From NCBI GenBank assembly GCA_012800735.1, contig JAAZIU010000028.1, forward strand, positions 129,245-193,244: a DNA stretch of 64,000 nt, read 5' to 3'. Below the pieces are notes generated by a model that saw nothing but the letters and a program-made list of their open reading frames with translations, was not told where the DNA came from and ran no database searches. Positions 9,061 through 17,852 of the stretch are shown here, in pieces (within the stretch, counting starts at the first letter, position 1; the number at the start of each line of letters is the position of its first letter). The stretch comes from Clostridiales bacterium. Its GTDB lineage: Bacteria > Bacillota > Clostridia > Oscillospirales > CAG-272. The translations under genes were made by a program, and so were the position numbers.

Positions 9061-9993
9061 ATGGTACAGATAAAGGAAATCCGGCACGGCGATTTCGGCC
9101 GCTGCATCGAAATCTCAAACGGCGCGGTCTGCGCCGCAGTTACAGTTGATTTCGGACCGAGAATAATAAAATGCTGCGTTCCCGGCAAGCCGAATCTCAT
9201 GTGGAACGACGACGACCGCGAATTTTATGAAGATGTCTCCTCCGCTTTCGGCGAGGGAAAGAAATGGTATATCTACGGCGGACATAGAATCTGGCTCTCT
9301 CCCGAGCATATGCCGCTTTCCTATTATCCCGACAACGACCCGGTAAAATACTGCGTTACAAAGAACGGCGCCGTTTTCACCCCGCCGAAACAGGAAGTCA
9401 CCGGGCTTTGCATGACGATGGAGATCCGCATGGATCCGGAGAAGCCGAGCTTTGACGTCATCCATAAGATAGTCAACGGCTCCGAAGAAACAAAAACCGG
9501 CGCGATCTGGTGCCTTACCGTCTCCGACGCCGGGGGAACCGTCATTCTGCCGCTGTCAAAAGACGACACCGGACTGCTTTCCAACCGGATGATCGCTCTT
9601 TGGCCGTATACAAGGCTTACCGACGGCCGCGCCTTTTTCGGCGACGATTATATCACCCTCACTCAGGACAAAACGGTAAAAGAGAAATTCAAATTAGGCG
9701 CGAATAACACCGAGGGCTGGCTTGCATATCTGAATCACGGTCAGATGCTTGTAAAGACTTTCACTCCCGAATACGAGGACGGCCGTTATCCCGATTGGGG
9801 CTGCGACTGCGAGATATTCACAAACGAGCATTTCCTTGAAGCGGAAACCCTCTCCCCGCTTTACGACATGGAGCCGGGACAGTCGATAACCCATACAGAG
9901 CGCTGGACGCTCGCGGACGGTGTCATGACTCCGGCGTCGGACAATCGGACCCTTGAATTCTTCACGGAGAAAAATATAAAACCGCTTCTTTGA
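9061..9993 (+). CDS. Galactose-mutarotase-fold protein, DUF4380-like
   Basis: A 310-residue soluble beta-rich protein. The opening pattern (ISNGAVCAAVTVDFGPRII), a central YGGHRIWLSPEH and DWGCDCEIFTNEHFLEAETLSP resemble aldose-epimerase/mutarotase-fold proteins of the DUF4380 kind. These bind or rearrange sugars, although most members are uncharacterised. The His in GGHRIW and the acidic residues in DWGCDCEIF would be the obvious candidates for sugar contacts. It is divergent from the GH2/GH20-like operon, which fits a role in handling the released sugars. No signal peptide is present. The assignment rests on overall pattern rather than a diagnostic motif. Confidence 0.55.
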   Translation: MVQIKEIRHGDFGRCIEISNGAVCAAVTVDFGPRIIKCCVPGKPNLMWNDDDREFYEDVSSAFGEGKKWYIYGGHRIWLSPEHMPLSYYPDNDPVKYCVTKNGAVFTPPKQEVTGLCMTMEIRMDPEKPSFDVIHKIVNGSEETKTGAIWCLTVSDAGGTVILPLSKDDTGLLSNRMIALWPYTRLTDGRAFFGDDYITLTQDKTVKEKFKLGANNTEGWLAYLNHGQMLVKTFTPEYEDGRYPDWGCDCEIFTNEHFLEAETLSPLYDMEPGQSITHTERWTLADGVMTPASDNRTLEFFTEKNIKPLL

Positions 9994-10050
9994 ATTGGCT
10001 TCGGAAAAGCCAATTCTCGAATAATCCGTTTCCCTGAAACGGATTATTCG
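9992..10050 (+). repeat. Two adjacent perfect hairpins after the mutarotase-fold gene
   Basis: The first has 10-base arms (9992-10001 and 10007-10016, loop CGGAA) and begins inside the stop codon. The second has 15-base arms (10018-10032 and 10036-10050, loop CCT). Neither is followed by a T run. They could protect the mRNA 3' end, terminate weakly, or be a small repeat element. Confidence 0.75.
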
Positions 10051-10101
10051 AATTAATCAAAACAAGTTACATCCCTGTTTACCGGAGGAAATTATTTATA
10101 T

Positions 10102-10428
10102 ATGGCAGAACAAAACGACATTAAGTACACCTATTTCCGGGGCAAACCGCTGGTTCGCTCGGAAAATCAATATATCTACGGCGATATGGCGGATCCGTAT
10201 ATCGCCTATCTCATGGTGCTCTCGACCAAAAAAGCCGGCGACGCGCCGGACGCCCCCGAGCTGCCGGACATGATAATCGTTCAGATCCGCTCGACCGACA
10301 GGAACAAATCCGAGGCCGACAGGATGGTAAAGCAATTCAATCGCACGGGGCTTTACGAAGCGCTTGACACAAGCATATTCTGGCTGCGTCGCTTCAACGG
10401 CGAAGACGCCGCGGACGGAAACGAGTAA
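10102..10428 (+). CDS. Conserved-looking small protein of unknown function
   Basis: A 108-residue soluble protein, not recognised. It starts YTYFRGKPLVRSENQYIYGDM, contains an evenly spaced beta/alpha pattern (YIAYLMVLS, PDMIIVQIRSTD) and ends in an acidic tail. GGAGG lies upstream at a slightly long distance from the ATG. It has no signal peptide, no cysteines and no membrane segment. A good terminator follows 26 bases after the stop, so it is probably transcribed alone or with the preceding gene through the two hairpins. No function is offered. Confidence 0.75.
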   Translation: MAEQNDIKYTYFRGKPLVRSENQYIYGDMADPYIAYLMVLSTKKAGDAPDAPELPDMIIVQIRSTDRNKSEADRMVKQFNRTGLYEALDTSIFWLRRFNGEDAADGNE

Positions 10429-10454
10429 TGAAAACAAACGCCCCCGAACGATAA

Positions 10455-10475
10455 GCCGCCTCAAGGCGGTTTTTT
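10455..10475 (+). terminator. Rho-independent terminator
   Basis: CCGCC-TCAA-GGCGG is followed by six T, just after the small unknown gene and before the nfnAB pair. Confidence 0.85.
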
Positions 10476-10560
10476 CATGGCGCGGAAATGCGCAAAAATG
10501 CCTGTGATTTTCGGCGGTGTTAAAATATTGTTTCAAAACATCTGCATGAGGTGAATTGAT

Positions 10561-11415
10561 TTGTATAAGATACTTGAAAAGCGCCGTCTGACAGACATAA
10601 CGACGCTTATGACCGTTGAAGCGCCGGACGTTGCCCGCAAGGCAAAGCCGGGGCAGTTCATTATCCTGCGCGCCGACGAGACGGCGGAGCGCGTTCCTTT
10701 TACCATCTCCGAAGCCGACCCGGATACCGGCGCGGTTTCGATAATCTTTCAGACTGTCGGAAAGTCGACTTACAAGCTCAACGACATGGAGACCGGCGAT
10801 TATATCGCCAATTTCGTCGGTCCTCTCGGCCGCGCGTCCGAGCTTGACGGCTATAAGTCCGCCTGCGTAATCGGCGGCGGCCTCGGCTGCGCCATAGCCC
10901 TGCCTCAGGCAAAATATCTTCATAAAATCGGCGCGAAGGTGGATATCATCGCGGGTTTCCGAAATAAGGAGATAATTATCCTTGAACCGGAGATGAGAGC
11001 GGTATGCGACAACCTCACAATCACGACCGACGACGGCTCAAACGGCAACAAAGGGTTTGTCACCGACGCGCTCCGCAAAAAGCTTGAAGAAGGCGCCGAA
11101 TACGACGTTGTTATCGCAATCGGCCCGCCGATAATGATGAAATTCGTCTCGCTTATGACGAAGGAATACGGCATAAAGACGATTGTTTCGCTTAACCCGA
11201 TTATGGTGGACGGCACCGGGATGTGCGGCGGCTGCCGGGTAACCGTCGGCGGCGAGCTTAAATTCGCTTGCGTCGACGGGCCGGATTTCGACGGCCACGA
11301 AGTCGATTTTGACGAGCTTATGCTTCGCAACAGAAGCTATATCGAGATAGAAGGGGAAGCCTGCAATCTTTACAAGGCTGCCCGCGCGCTCGAAAACGAG
11401 AAAAAGGGAGACTGA
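10561..11415 (+). CDS. nfnA: NfnA/SudB-type ferredoxin-NAD(P) reductase subunit
   Basis: The small subunit of electron-bifurcating NADH-dependent reduced ferredoxin:NADP+ oxidoreductase, in the cytoplasm. At 284 aa it has an FAD-binding barrel (VPFTISEAD near 46), an NAD(P)-binding domain (CVIGGGLGCAIAL near 100) and a C-terminal [2Fe-2S] motif with GMCGGCRVTVGG and a fourth Cys in FACVDGP. The start is TTG at 10561: GAGGTG sits seven bases upstream and no ATG fits the reading. The large subunit follows after three bases. A dihydroorotate dehydrogenase electron-transfer subunit (PyrK) is similar, but the gltA-like partner favours NfnA. Confidence 0.9.
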   Translation: MYKILEKRRLTDITTLMTVEAPDVARKAKPGQFIILRADETAERVPFTISEADPDTGAVSIIFQTVGKSTYKLNDMETGDYIANFVGPLGRASELDGYKSACVIGGGLGCAIALPQAKYLHKIGAKVDIIAGFRNKEIIILEPEMRAVCDNLTITTDDGSNGNKGFVTDALRKKLEEGAEYDVVIAIGPPIMMKFVSLMTKEYGIKTIVSLNPIMVDGTGMCGGCRVTVGGELKFACVDGPDFDGHEVDFDELMLRNRSYIEIEGEACNLYKAARALENEKKGD

Positions 11416-11418
11416 CCA

Positions 11419-12807
11419 ATGGCGAACATGCAGAAAGACAAAACCCCGATGAGGGCGTTGGATCCGGCGGCCCGCGCAAAATGCTGGGATGAAGTCGCCC
11501 TCGGCTACACCGACGAGGAAGCGGTAAACGAAGCTGCGCGCTGCCTTAACTGCCGGCACAAGCCGTGTATCGAAGGCTGCCCCGTCGCAATAGATATTCC
11601 TCGGTTTATCTCCGAGATTGCAAAGGGGAATCCCGGCGCGGCGCTCGACGTCATTGAAGAATCATCTGCCCTCGCCGCCATCTGCGGCCGGGTATGTCCT
11701 CAGGAGACGCAATGCGAGAAGCTCTGCGTCCGGGGAATAAAGGGAGAGCCGGTCGCGATAGGACGCCTTGAGCGCTACGCAGCCGAAGCCGGAGCAGGAA
11801 AAAATCAACCGGAAACCGCCGACTCCGCCTCAAACGGCAAAAAAGTCGCCGTTGTCGGTTCGGGTCCCGCCGGACTTACCTGCGCTTCCGATCTTCGCCG
11901 GATGGGCTATGAAGTCACCGTTTTTGAAGCGCTTCACAGCGCCGGCGGAGTGTTGACCTACGGCATACCCGAATTCCGCCTTCCGAAAAGCATAGTTGAA
12001 AGTCAGGTCGATGACCTTCGGAAGCGGGGAGTTGAATTCGTCCTCGACGCCGTGGTCGGCCGAACCTTTACGATTGACGAGCTGTTTTCCCGCGGCTTTG
12101 AAGCGATTTTTATCGGCACCGGCGCCGGCCTGCCCGGCTTCCTCGGCATCCCCGGCGAAAACTCAGTCGGAGTTATGAGCGCGAACGAATTTCTGACCCG
12201 CATAAACCTCATGAAGGCGTATGACCCGGAATACGACACCCCCATCAAAGTTCCCGCCGCGGCTGCGATTGTGGGCGGCGGCAACGTCGCGATGGACGCG
12301 GCAAGATGCGCGCTGAGGCTCGGCGCGGGTAAGGTATACATACTCTACCGCCGCTCCGAAGAGGAAATGCCCGCCCGCCGCGAGGAAATCGAACACGCGA
12401 AAGAAGAGGGCGTCGAGCTCTGCGCCTTTGTAAATCCGGTTCGGGTAAATGCGGACGAAAAGGGCAATGTGGTCTCGGTAACCTGCAAGCGGATGCGCCC
12501 CGGCGAGCTTGATTCCTCCGGCCGCCGCCGTCCCGTTCCGATTCCCGACTCCGATTTCGATATCGAAATCGACACCCTGATAGTCGCCGTCGGCACGTCG
12601 CCGAACCCGCTTATAAGGATGACGACCCCCGGCATTGAAGCCAACTCCCGCGGATGCCTTGTCACGAAAGACGACGGCGTCAGCACCACCCGCCCCGGCG
12701 TCTTCGCCGGAGGGGATGCGGTGAGCGGCGCCGCGACGGTAATTCTCGCGATGGGCGCCGGAAAGAAAGCCGCCTTTGCGATAGACGAGTATATCAAAAA
12801 CAAGTGA
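11419..12807 (+). CDS. nfnB: NfnB/GltA-type large subunit (NADPH-dependent glutamate synthase-like flavoprotein)
   Basis: A 462-residue FAD protein related to the small subunit of glutamate synthase. Two N-terminal [4Fe-4S] sites are visible in CLNCRHKPCIEGCPVAIDIP and CGRVCPQETQCEKLC. The FAD-binding GSGPAGLTCASDL follows after residue 130, then the second nucleotide-binding site GGGNVAMDAARCA and a late GGDAVSGAATVILAM. Adjacent nfnA makes NfnB more likely than glutamate synthase, because no GltB-type large subunit is nearby. With NfnA it balances NADH, NADPH and ferredoxin pools, which suits the hydrogenase genes in the window. It ends at a strong terminator. Confidence 0.9.
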   Translation: MANMQKDKTPMRALDPAARAKCWDEVALGYTDEEAVNEAARCLNCRHKPCIEGCPVAIDIPRFISEIAKGNPGAALDVIEESSALAAICGRVCPQETQCEKLCVRGIKGEPVAIGRLERYAAEAGAGKNQPETADSASNGKKVAVVGSGPAGLTCASDLRRMGYEVTVFEALHSAGGVLTYGIPEFRLPKSIVESQVDDLRKRGVEFVLDAVVGRTFTIDELFSRGFEAIFIGTGAGLPGFLGIPGENSVGVMSANEFLTRINLMKAYDPEYDTPIKVPAAAAIVGGGNVAMDAARCALRLGAGKVYILYRRSEEEMPARREEIEHAKEEGVELCAFVNPVRVNADEKGNVVSVTCKRMRPGELDSSGRRRPVPIPDSDFDIEIDTLIVAVGTSPNPLIRMTTPGIEANSRGCLVTKDDGVSTTRPGVFAGGDAVSGAATVILAMGAGKKAAFAIDEYIKNK

Positions 12808-12816
12808 TTTTATCCG

Positions 12817-12846
12817 GCCGGACACAAAAATGTCCGGCTGTTTTTT
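12817..12846 (+). terminator. Terminator of nfnAB
   Basis: GCCGGACA/TGTCCGGC with a CAAAAA loop is followed by six T, ten bases after the nfnB stop. Confidence 0.88.
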
Positions 12847-12857
12847 GTGTTTGAAAT

Positions 12858-12896
12858 AAAAAAGCCGCCGCGCCCATTTTAATAAGGGAGCGGCGG
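12858..12896 (-). terminator. Terminator of the AraC-type gene
   Basis: On the minus strand an 11-base arm pair (CCGCCGCTCCC and its partner, one mismatch) is followed by GGC and six T. It lies back to back with the nfnAB terminator. Confidence 0.82.
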
Positions 12897-12914
12897 AGAT
12901 TTTTGTTCGGGACT

Positions 12915-13790
12915 TTACGCTTTTCCCGACCCCCGGCGTATTTCGGTGGGAGAGGAACCGGTAAATCGCCTTATCGCCACCGACAGGTGCGACGCGTCGG
13001 CAAAGCCGCAGTCTTCGGCAATCTTTGATATCGGCGCCGAGGTGTGCGTCAGCAGGCGGATAGCTTCTTCGGAGCGTCGGCGGATGAGGTATTTGTAAAT
13101 CGTCGTGCCGAAAATCTCGGTCATCACCCTTGAAAGATAATAAGGATGGTAGCCGAACAGCCCCGCGATGGTGTTTGAATCAATTTTTTCGCCGTAATGC
13201 AGGTCGATGTAGTTCATCACCTCCCTCGCCAGCGCCTCTTTTCCGCCGGAGGAGCCGCCCGCCGTCCGGCTGATCCGCAAAGCCCCGGCGATAATCTGCT
13301 TTAACATTCCCGAACAGATCTCCTCATACATCGGCTCGCGGCGTAGATACTCGTTTATAAGTTCGCCAACCATCGAGACGATCCCCGCCGCTTCATGCAG
13401 TATCAGCGGCATCGGGAAGGGCAGGGAGTCCGGATTTTCCGCCGTGTGCTCTTTGTCGATTATATTATCCGGCTCAAAGCCGGAAAGCAGTTTCGGCAGC
13501 ATCACCCGTTCAAATTCTCGGTATTTCTGCGTCAGGTCGTAGCTTACGCATTTGAGCCGGAAGCTCTCGCCGCCGATCATCATAAAATCGTAAGGCTGAC
13601 CGGCGGCAAGAAAAACCGCCGCCCCCGCGCAGAGCCTCTGCGTCTCGCCGTTTTCCAGCTTGAAGTCGCATCTTCCCTCGTTTATCGTGAAAATCCGCAT
13701 ATCATACGCGGCGGTAAGCTCATTGTTTTCCCATGTCCAGTTAAAGCTCCCGGTGGAGCGCAGAAAGGGATTGATTTCGTAAAGCTCCAT
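12915..13790 (-). CDS. AraC-family transcriptional regulator
   Basis: A 291-residue regulator. The N-terminal cupin-type ligand domain (about 20-170) has the usual short beta-strand pattern, with GAAVFLAAGQPYDFMMI. The C-terminal double helix-turn-helix (about 190-288) includes DSNTIAGLFGYHPYYLSRV, then ISKIAEDCGFADASHLS and the family ending RRFTGSSPTEIRR. It is divergent from the solute-binding/oxidoreductase operon, and the shared 127-base gap holds a large palindrome covering both promoters. Control of that operon and of itself is therefore the simplest reading. The ligand is probably a sugar or sugar acid by family habit, but this is inference. Confidence 0.9.
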   Translation of the reverse strand: MELYEINPFLRSTGSFNWTWENNELTAAYDMRIFTINEGRCDFKLENGETQRLCAGAAVFLAAGQPYDFMMIGGESFRLKCVSYDLTQKYREFERVMLPKLLSGFEPDNIIDKEHTAENPDSLPFPMPLILHEAAGIVSMVGELINEYLRREPMYEEICSGMLKQIIAGALRISRTAGGSSGGKEALAREVMNYIDLHYGEKIDSNTIAGLFGYHPYYLSRVMTEIFGTTIYKYLIRRRSEEAIRLLTHTSAPISKIAEDCGFADASHLSVAIRRFTGSSPTEIRRGSGKA

Positions 13791-13850
13791 TTTCTCTGTC
13801 CTCCGGTCGGCAAAAAAGTTTGAAATATAAAAAATCGAAGTTTAGTTTAT

Positions 13851-13897
13851 ATATTCATTATATCACGGTTTTCTGATATAATCAATATAATGAATAT
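13851..13897. promoter_or_regulatory. Palindromic, face-to-face overlapping divergent promoters
   Basis: A perfect 12-base inverted repeat, ATATTCATTATA (13851-13862) and its complement (13886-13897), encloses two promoters. Plus strand: TTCATT (13854-13859), 17 bases, TATAAT (13877-13882) with an extended TG. Minus strand: TTGATT (13880-13885), 17 bases, TATAAT (13857-13862), also with an extended TG. The two polymerase sites occupy the same DNA, so firing should be mutually exclusive. The repeats are natural sites for the AraC-type protein. Confidence 0.7.
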
Positions 13898-13917
13898 GTA
13901 AAGGAGCTGCAAAAACC

Positions 13918-15363
13918 ATGAAAAAACTGTCTTTTTTACTCGCTTTGCTTCTGCTGCTTTCGTTTGCCGCGTCCTGCGGTTCCAATTCGGCGGCGGAAAG
14001 TACCGCGAATGAAAGAGAAACCGCCGAAACCGCTTTAGCCGAGACTGCGGAAGAAGTCCCGGAAGTACCTCCGCTTGAAAAAATCAGCCTCGGCGGCAGG
14101 GAGATGGTCGGACTTATCCGCAGCGAATGGAGCTATGAGTTCGACATTGAATCGGAAGACGGCGACAGCGTAAACGACGCGATATACCGGCGCAACCGCA
14201 CAGTTGAAGAAGATGCGGAATGCGAGATAAGTTTTGTCTCAAAAAACGGCGCGTGGGGAGCGCATGAAAAATTCACTCAGATAATTCACGCAAGCGTGCT
14301 GGCGGCAGACGGCGAATTTGATTTTGTCGCCGGATATCAGGCGGTGCTGCCTTTCAACATCGCTCAGGGAGACCTTTTCGATCTGGCGTCGCTGCCCTAC
14401 CTTACCCTCGACGGAAAATGGTGGTCGGAAAAGGGGATGGACGCGCTTAAGATCAACGGACGCTGCTATATGGCGGGCGGAGATATCGCCGTGACGATGC
14501 TTGAAGACATCTACTGTATGTTCTTCAACAAGCGCGTCGCCGAAGATTATAATACCGACAATTTTTACGAGCTTGTCCGCAGCCGCGGCTGGACGCATGA
14601 AAAGCTGCTTTCGCTGATTTCCGGCGTTTCCCGCGATCTTGACGGTGACAACGAGATGAAAAAGGACGATTTCTGGGGCTTTGCGACTGAGGACACCTAT
14701 ATCCGCCCATATGTCGTGATTTACGAAACTCCGACGCTCGAATGCGGCGCCGACGGGATAAAATGCGTCTGGAACACCGAGCATACCGCAAACGTCGTCG
14801 ATAAGATAACCGCGATGAAGGCGAATCCCGACATATTCGCCGCCCCGGACAGGGAAGCGATAGAAAAGCTATTCGCCGACGGCAGAGTTCTGCTTGTGCC
14901 GTCAAGGATAGGCATTGCGGCAAGGATGAGGGCGATGGAAGACGATTTTGGGATAATCCCGTATCCGCTGTACGACGAAAATCAGTCGGATTATCATACC
15001 ACCACCCTGAATGAGATTACCATGATGGCGATTCCGCTGACGGCGAAAGACCCCTCGGCTTCGGCGTATCTTTTAGAGGCGCTCTGCCGCGCTTCGACGG
15101 ACACCGTGGCGCACGCCTTTTACGATACCGCGCTGAACGGCAAATACGCCCGCGACGAGGAGTCGTCCGAAATGCTTTCTCTTATCCGCGCGAGCGTCAG
15201 CTTTGATACCGGCTGGGTCAATTCGGTTATCACCGGAGTTTCCGGGTATACCTACGGTCAGATGTTCAAATCCGGGAAAAACGAGTTTTCCTCCTGGTAT
15301 GCCGAGAACGAGTCGGCTATCGGCGAGAAGCTGGCAAAATTCGCGGAGGCGTATTATGGCTGA
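13918..15363 (+). CDS. Extracellular solute-binding lipoprotein (ABC importer type)
   Basis: A 481-residue secreted lipoprotein. Signal MKKLSFLLALLLLLSFAASC gives Cys20 as the lipidated residue, then an acidic Thr/Glu-rich linker and a large periplasmic-binding fold. The late signature GKYARDEESSEML is shared with three other proteins in this window. The family binds sugars or other small solutes outside the membrane and hands them to a permease, but no permease or ATPase gene is nearby. AAGGAG is 11 bases before the ATG. Its stop overlaps the next gene by eight bases, giving an operon with two oxidoreductase genes under the palindromic promoter. The substrate is unknown. Confidence 0.85.
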   Translation: MKKLSFLLALLLLLSFAASCGSNSAAESTANERETAETALAETAEEVPEVPPLEKISLGGREMVGLIRSEWSYEFDIESEDGDSVNDAIYRRNRTVEEDAECEISFVSKNGAWGAHEKFTQIIHASVLAADGEFDFVAGYQAVLPFNIAQGDLFDLASLPYLTLDGKWWSEKGMDALKINGRCYMAGGDIAVTMLEDIYCMFFNKRVAEDYNTDNFYELVRSRGWTHEKLLSLISGVSRDLDGDNEMKKDDFWGFATEDTYIRPYVVIYETPTLECGADGIKCVWNTEHTANVVDKITAMKANPDIFAAPDREAIEKLFADGRVLLVPSRIGIAARMRAMEDDFGIIPYPLYDENQSDYHTTTLNEITMMAIPLTAKDPSASAYLLEALCRASTDTVAHAFYDTALNGKYARDEESSEMLSLIRASVSFDTGWVNSVITGVSGYTYGQMFKSGKNEFSSWYAENESAIGEKLAKFAEAYYG

Positions 15364-16117
15364 TTACGACCTTATAATTTTAGGCGCTTCGGCGTCGGCG
15401 CTGCCGCTCGCCGCCCGCTTCGGCGCGCAGGCTCTTGTCGCGGACGAGGGGATAAGCCCCGGTGCTGAGTTTGTCGACGCGCTCAGAGCCGATATCTGCC
15501 CGACGGCGGGGCTTTCCGGCTTTGCCGCGGATTTCGGAAAGCGGCTTATCCGCCGCGGTATCATGACCGACGATGGGCGGATACACATCGGGGCCGCCGG
15601 AGGGGAGCTTGCCGCCGCGTTTCTTGAAAGCGGCTGTCAACTTCTGACTTCGGTATCTGTCATCGAAACCGGCCGGAAGGGGGATGAATTCTTTGTTGAA
15701 ATGTATGCGGGCGATTCGGGATATATGAAATTCACCGCGTCCGCCGTCGTCGACACGCGGATTCACGATTTCATGGAATACGAAAAGAGCTGCGCCGCTT
15801 CGGTTCAAGGCGACTTAAAAGAGGGAATTTATCCCGATTTTGAGCTTATCCGGGGAGCTTTTGACAAAGAATTCGTTATGAGAGCGCCTGTCGGGCGGGA
15901 AGATTCGCTTTTTGAAGCGCATAAGCGGCTGCTTGAGCTGTTTTCCGATCCGGTTTTCAAAGGCGCCAAAATATGCTGGCTTGCCGCCGGGTTTGGTTAT
16001 CGGCTTTTAAAACCGTATGACGGATATAAAGACGAAGTCGGGATAATCTACATCCCGTCTACCGGTCAGTCAAGTCTTCTCGAAGCAATCGACGCGGGGG
16101 TAAAGCTGAATGTTTGA
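15356..16117 (+). CDS. Short Rossmann-type flavoprotein-like protein
   Basis: A 253-residue protein starting with a dinucleotide-binding pattern, YDLIILGASASALPLAARFG, in which the usual GxGxxG is changed to GASASA. Downstream there is a second strand ending in a VVDTR motif. It looks like a shortened relative of the FAD-dependent oxidoreductase encoded next to it, lacking the long central and C-terminal regions. The start at 15356 is chosen because the preceding gene ends at 15363 and this ATG puts the Rossmann strand right at the N-terminus. The two oxidoreductase genes also overlap by eight bases, which suggests coupled translation and perhaps a complex. The reaction is unknown. Confidence 0.65.
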   Translation: MADYDLIILGASASALPLAARFGAQALVADEGISPGAEFVDALRADICPTAGLSGFAADFGKRLIRRGIMTDDGRIHIGAAGGELAAAFLESGCQLLTSVSVIETGRKGDEFFVEMYAGDSGYMKFTASAVVDTRIHDFMEYEKSCAASVQGDLKEGIYPDFELIRGAFDKEFVMRAPVGREDSLFEAHKRLLELFSDPVFKGAKICWLAAGFGYRLLKPYDGYKDEVGIIYIPSTGQSSLLEAIDAGVKLNV

Positions 16118-17834
16118 GTATATACTTGAAAACGGAAAATCAACCCGCCGGGAATTTGACGGCAGATTTGACTGCCAAACCGACGTCGCCGTCGTCGGAC
16201 TCGGCACCGCCGGGGCTATCGCTGCGATATCAGCTGCGCGCGGCGGCGCTTCCGTCGCCGGAATTGAGCGCTGCCCTCAGCCGGGCGGCGTCGGGGTCAG
16301 CGGCGCTGTCTTCGACTATTATTTCGGCATCCGCGGCGGGCTTTACGAAAAGATAAACGAAAGGGCGAGCGAGCTTTGCGAAAGCATATTTTACGGCTCA
16401 AAATTCCCCGGACTTCTGGACAGCGTTCCCGCGTCGCCGAAAGCGCTGGCGCTCTGCGAAGCCTTTGAAGCGGCGGGGGTAAAGGCGTTTTACAACTCGG
16501 CTTTATCCGGGGTCATCACCGACGATACCGGCAGGAAAATAAAAGGGCTGACTTTCATCCGCGACGGTATTCGCATACGCATTTTGGCGAAAATCGCGAT
16601 AGACGGCGCCGACGGCGCGGTTTCAAAGATACTCGGTCTTCCGATGATGCGCGGCCGCCGCTCGGACGGACGGCTGAACCGCTATTCGAGAACGGTCGGG
16701 CTTTACGGAGGAGACACCGTCCGCGGTATCTGGCGCTTCGGCGGAGACGCCGCGCTCGAAAACGAATTCGAGAAAGCGGAGGGGTTCTATCGGGAAGCCT
16801 GCGCGCCGCCCTGCCTCGCCGAAAAGTATGACGGAAGTTCGCTTGTAACCGTCCCGCCGCAGCAGATCGGATTTCGCGAAACGCGTTGCTGCGAAACCGA
16901 CGAGACTTACACAATGGAGATGCTGCTTTGCGGCGAGCCGCAGCAAAACGTCCTGCTTTACGCCACCGCGCCGATTGACAACGTAAACCCCGACCTTGAA
17001 TACGAAGACGTCGAGTTTGTCGACTGGCAGCTTGTCTGCGGCTTAAAGAGCATCGGCGCGACCGTCGGCGTAACGGCGGGAATGCTTATCGCAAAAGGCG
17101 CCGACAACCTGCTTGTCTGCGGAAAAGCCGTCGGCACCGGTCATCCGCTCTGCTCCTGCGTGCGGATGAAGTCAGACATGGAGCGCATCGGAGAAGCCGC
17201 CGGACTTATCGCGGCGGAGGCTTTGAGCGGGGGAATTGATATCCGCGCCGCCTCTCTGCGGTTCGATGAAATCAGGGCGGCGCTTGAATTGAGCGGCTGT
17301 TCCGATCCCGGCGACAACATCCCCTTTACCGACCTTACGAGGATGGGGCGGAGGAAGTGCGAGCCCGCCGTCCTGCCGGAGGATTTGGAAGAGCTGAAAT
17401 TTGTCCTTGCGTCCGATTATCCCTCGCCGGGGCTGCTTGCTATTCTGCTCAGCCGCTTTGCCGGATGTGGAGACGAGATCGACGGATGGCTTTCCGGCGG
17501 AGACTTTTTGAGCGAAAACGCCGCCGTAGCGCTTGCGCTTATGGGGGACGACCGCGCCCTGCCGGTATTACGCAGGATTATAAACGAAGATGCGGTTATA
17601 GTAACCCACGAAATGCCGCATAAATCGATTTACGGCTGGCTGAATTATCCCGTCTGCTGCAACTTCCTGAAAGCGGTTATATTGCTTTCAAGGCTTAAGG
17701 ACGATATGTCTCTTCCGCGTCTGCGCGAGATTGCCGACCGCCCGGAAGATATTAAATTCCGCGGAGGCGAGCCGACCGACAGAGACAATATCCGCCGTCT
17801 TGCTTCTGCTTTCGCCAAAACCTCGCTTACCTGA
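16110..17834 (+). CDS. FAD-dependent oxidoreductase
   Basis: A 574-residue flavoprotein of the FAD_oxidored kind. VAVVGLGTAGAIAAISAARGG near residue 25 is the FAD site, followed by GGVGVSGAVFDYYFG. A later GADNLLVCGKAVGTGH closes the FAD domain near 330. The last 150 residues contain HEAT-like helical pairs (LALMGDDRALPVLRRIINED, then DDMSLPRLREIADRPED), which may be a protein-interaction tail. It is the last gene of the AraC-controlled operon. Relatives cluster with carbohydrate uptake genes in Clostridia, so oxidation of an imported sugar or polyol is plausible but not shown. Confidence 0.8.
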   Translation: MFEYILENGKSTRREFDGRFDCQTDVAVVGLGTAGAIAAISAARGGASVAGIERCPQPGGVGVSGAVFDYYFGIRGGLYEKINERASELCESIFYGSKFPGLLDSVPASPKALALCEAFEAAGVKAFYNSALSGVITDDTGRKIKGLTFIRDGIRIRILAKIAIDGADGAVSKILGLPMMRGRRSDGRLNRYSRTVGLYGGDTVRGIWRFGGDAALENEFEKAEGFYREACAPPCLAEKYDGSSLVTVPPQQIGFRETRCCETDETYTMEMLLCGEPQQNVLLYATAPIDNVNPDLEYEDVEFVDWQLVCGLKSIGATVGVTAGMLIAKGADNLLVCGKAVGTGHPLCSCVRMKSDMERIGEAAGLIAAEALSGGIDIRAASLRFDEIRAALELSGCSDPGDNIPFTDLTRMGRRKCEPAVLPEDLEELKFVLASDYPSPGLLAILLSRFAGCGDEIDGWLSGGDFLSENAAVALALMGDDRALPVLRRIINEDAVIVTHEMPHKSIYGWLNYPVCCNFLKAVILLSRLKDDMSLPRLREIADRPEDIKFRGGEPTDRDNIRRLASAFAKTSLT

Positions 17835-17852
17835 CAACAACAAAGAAAAACC

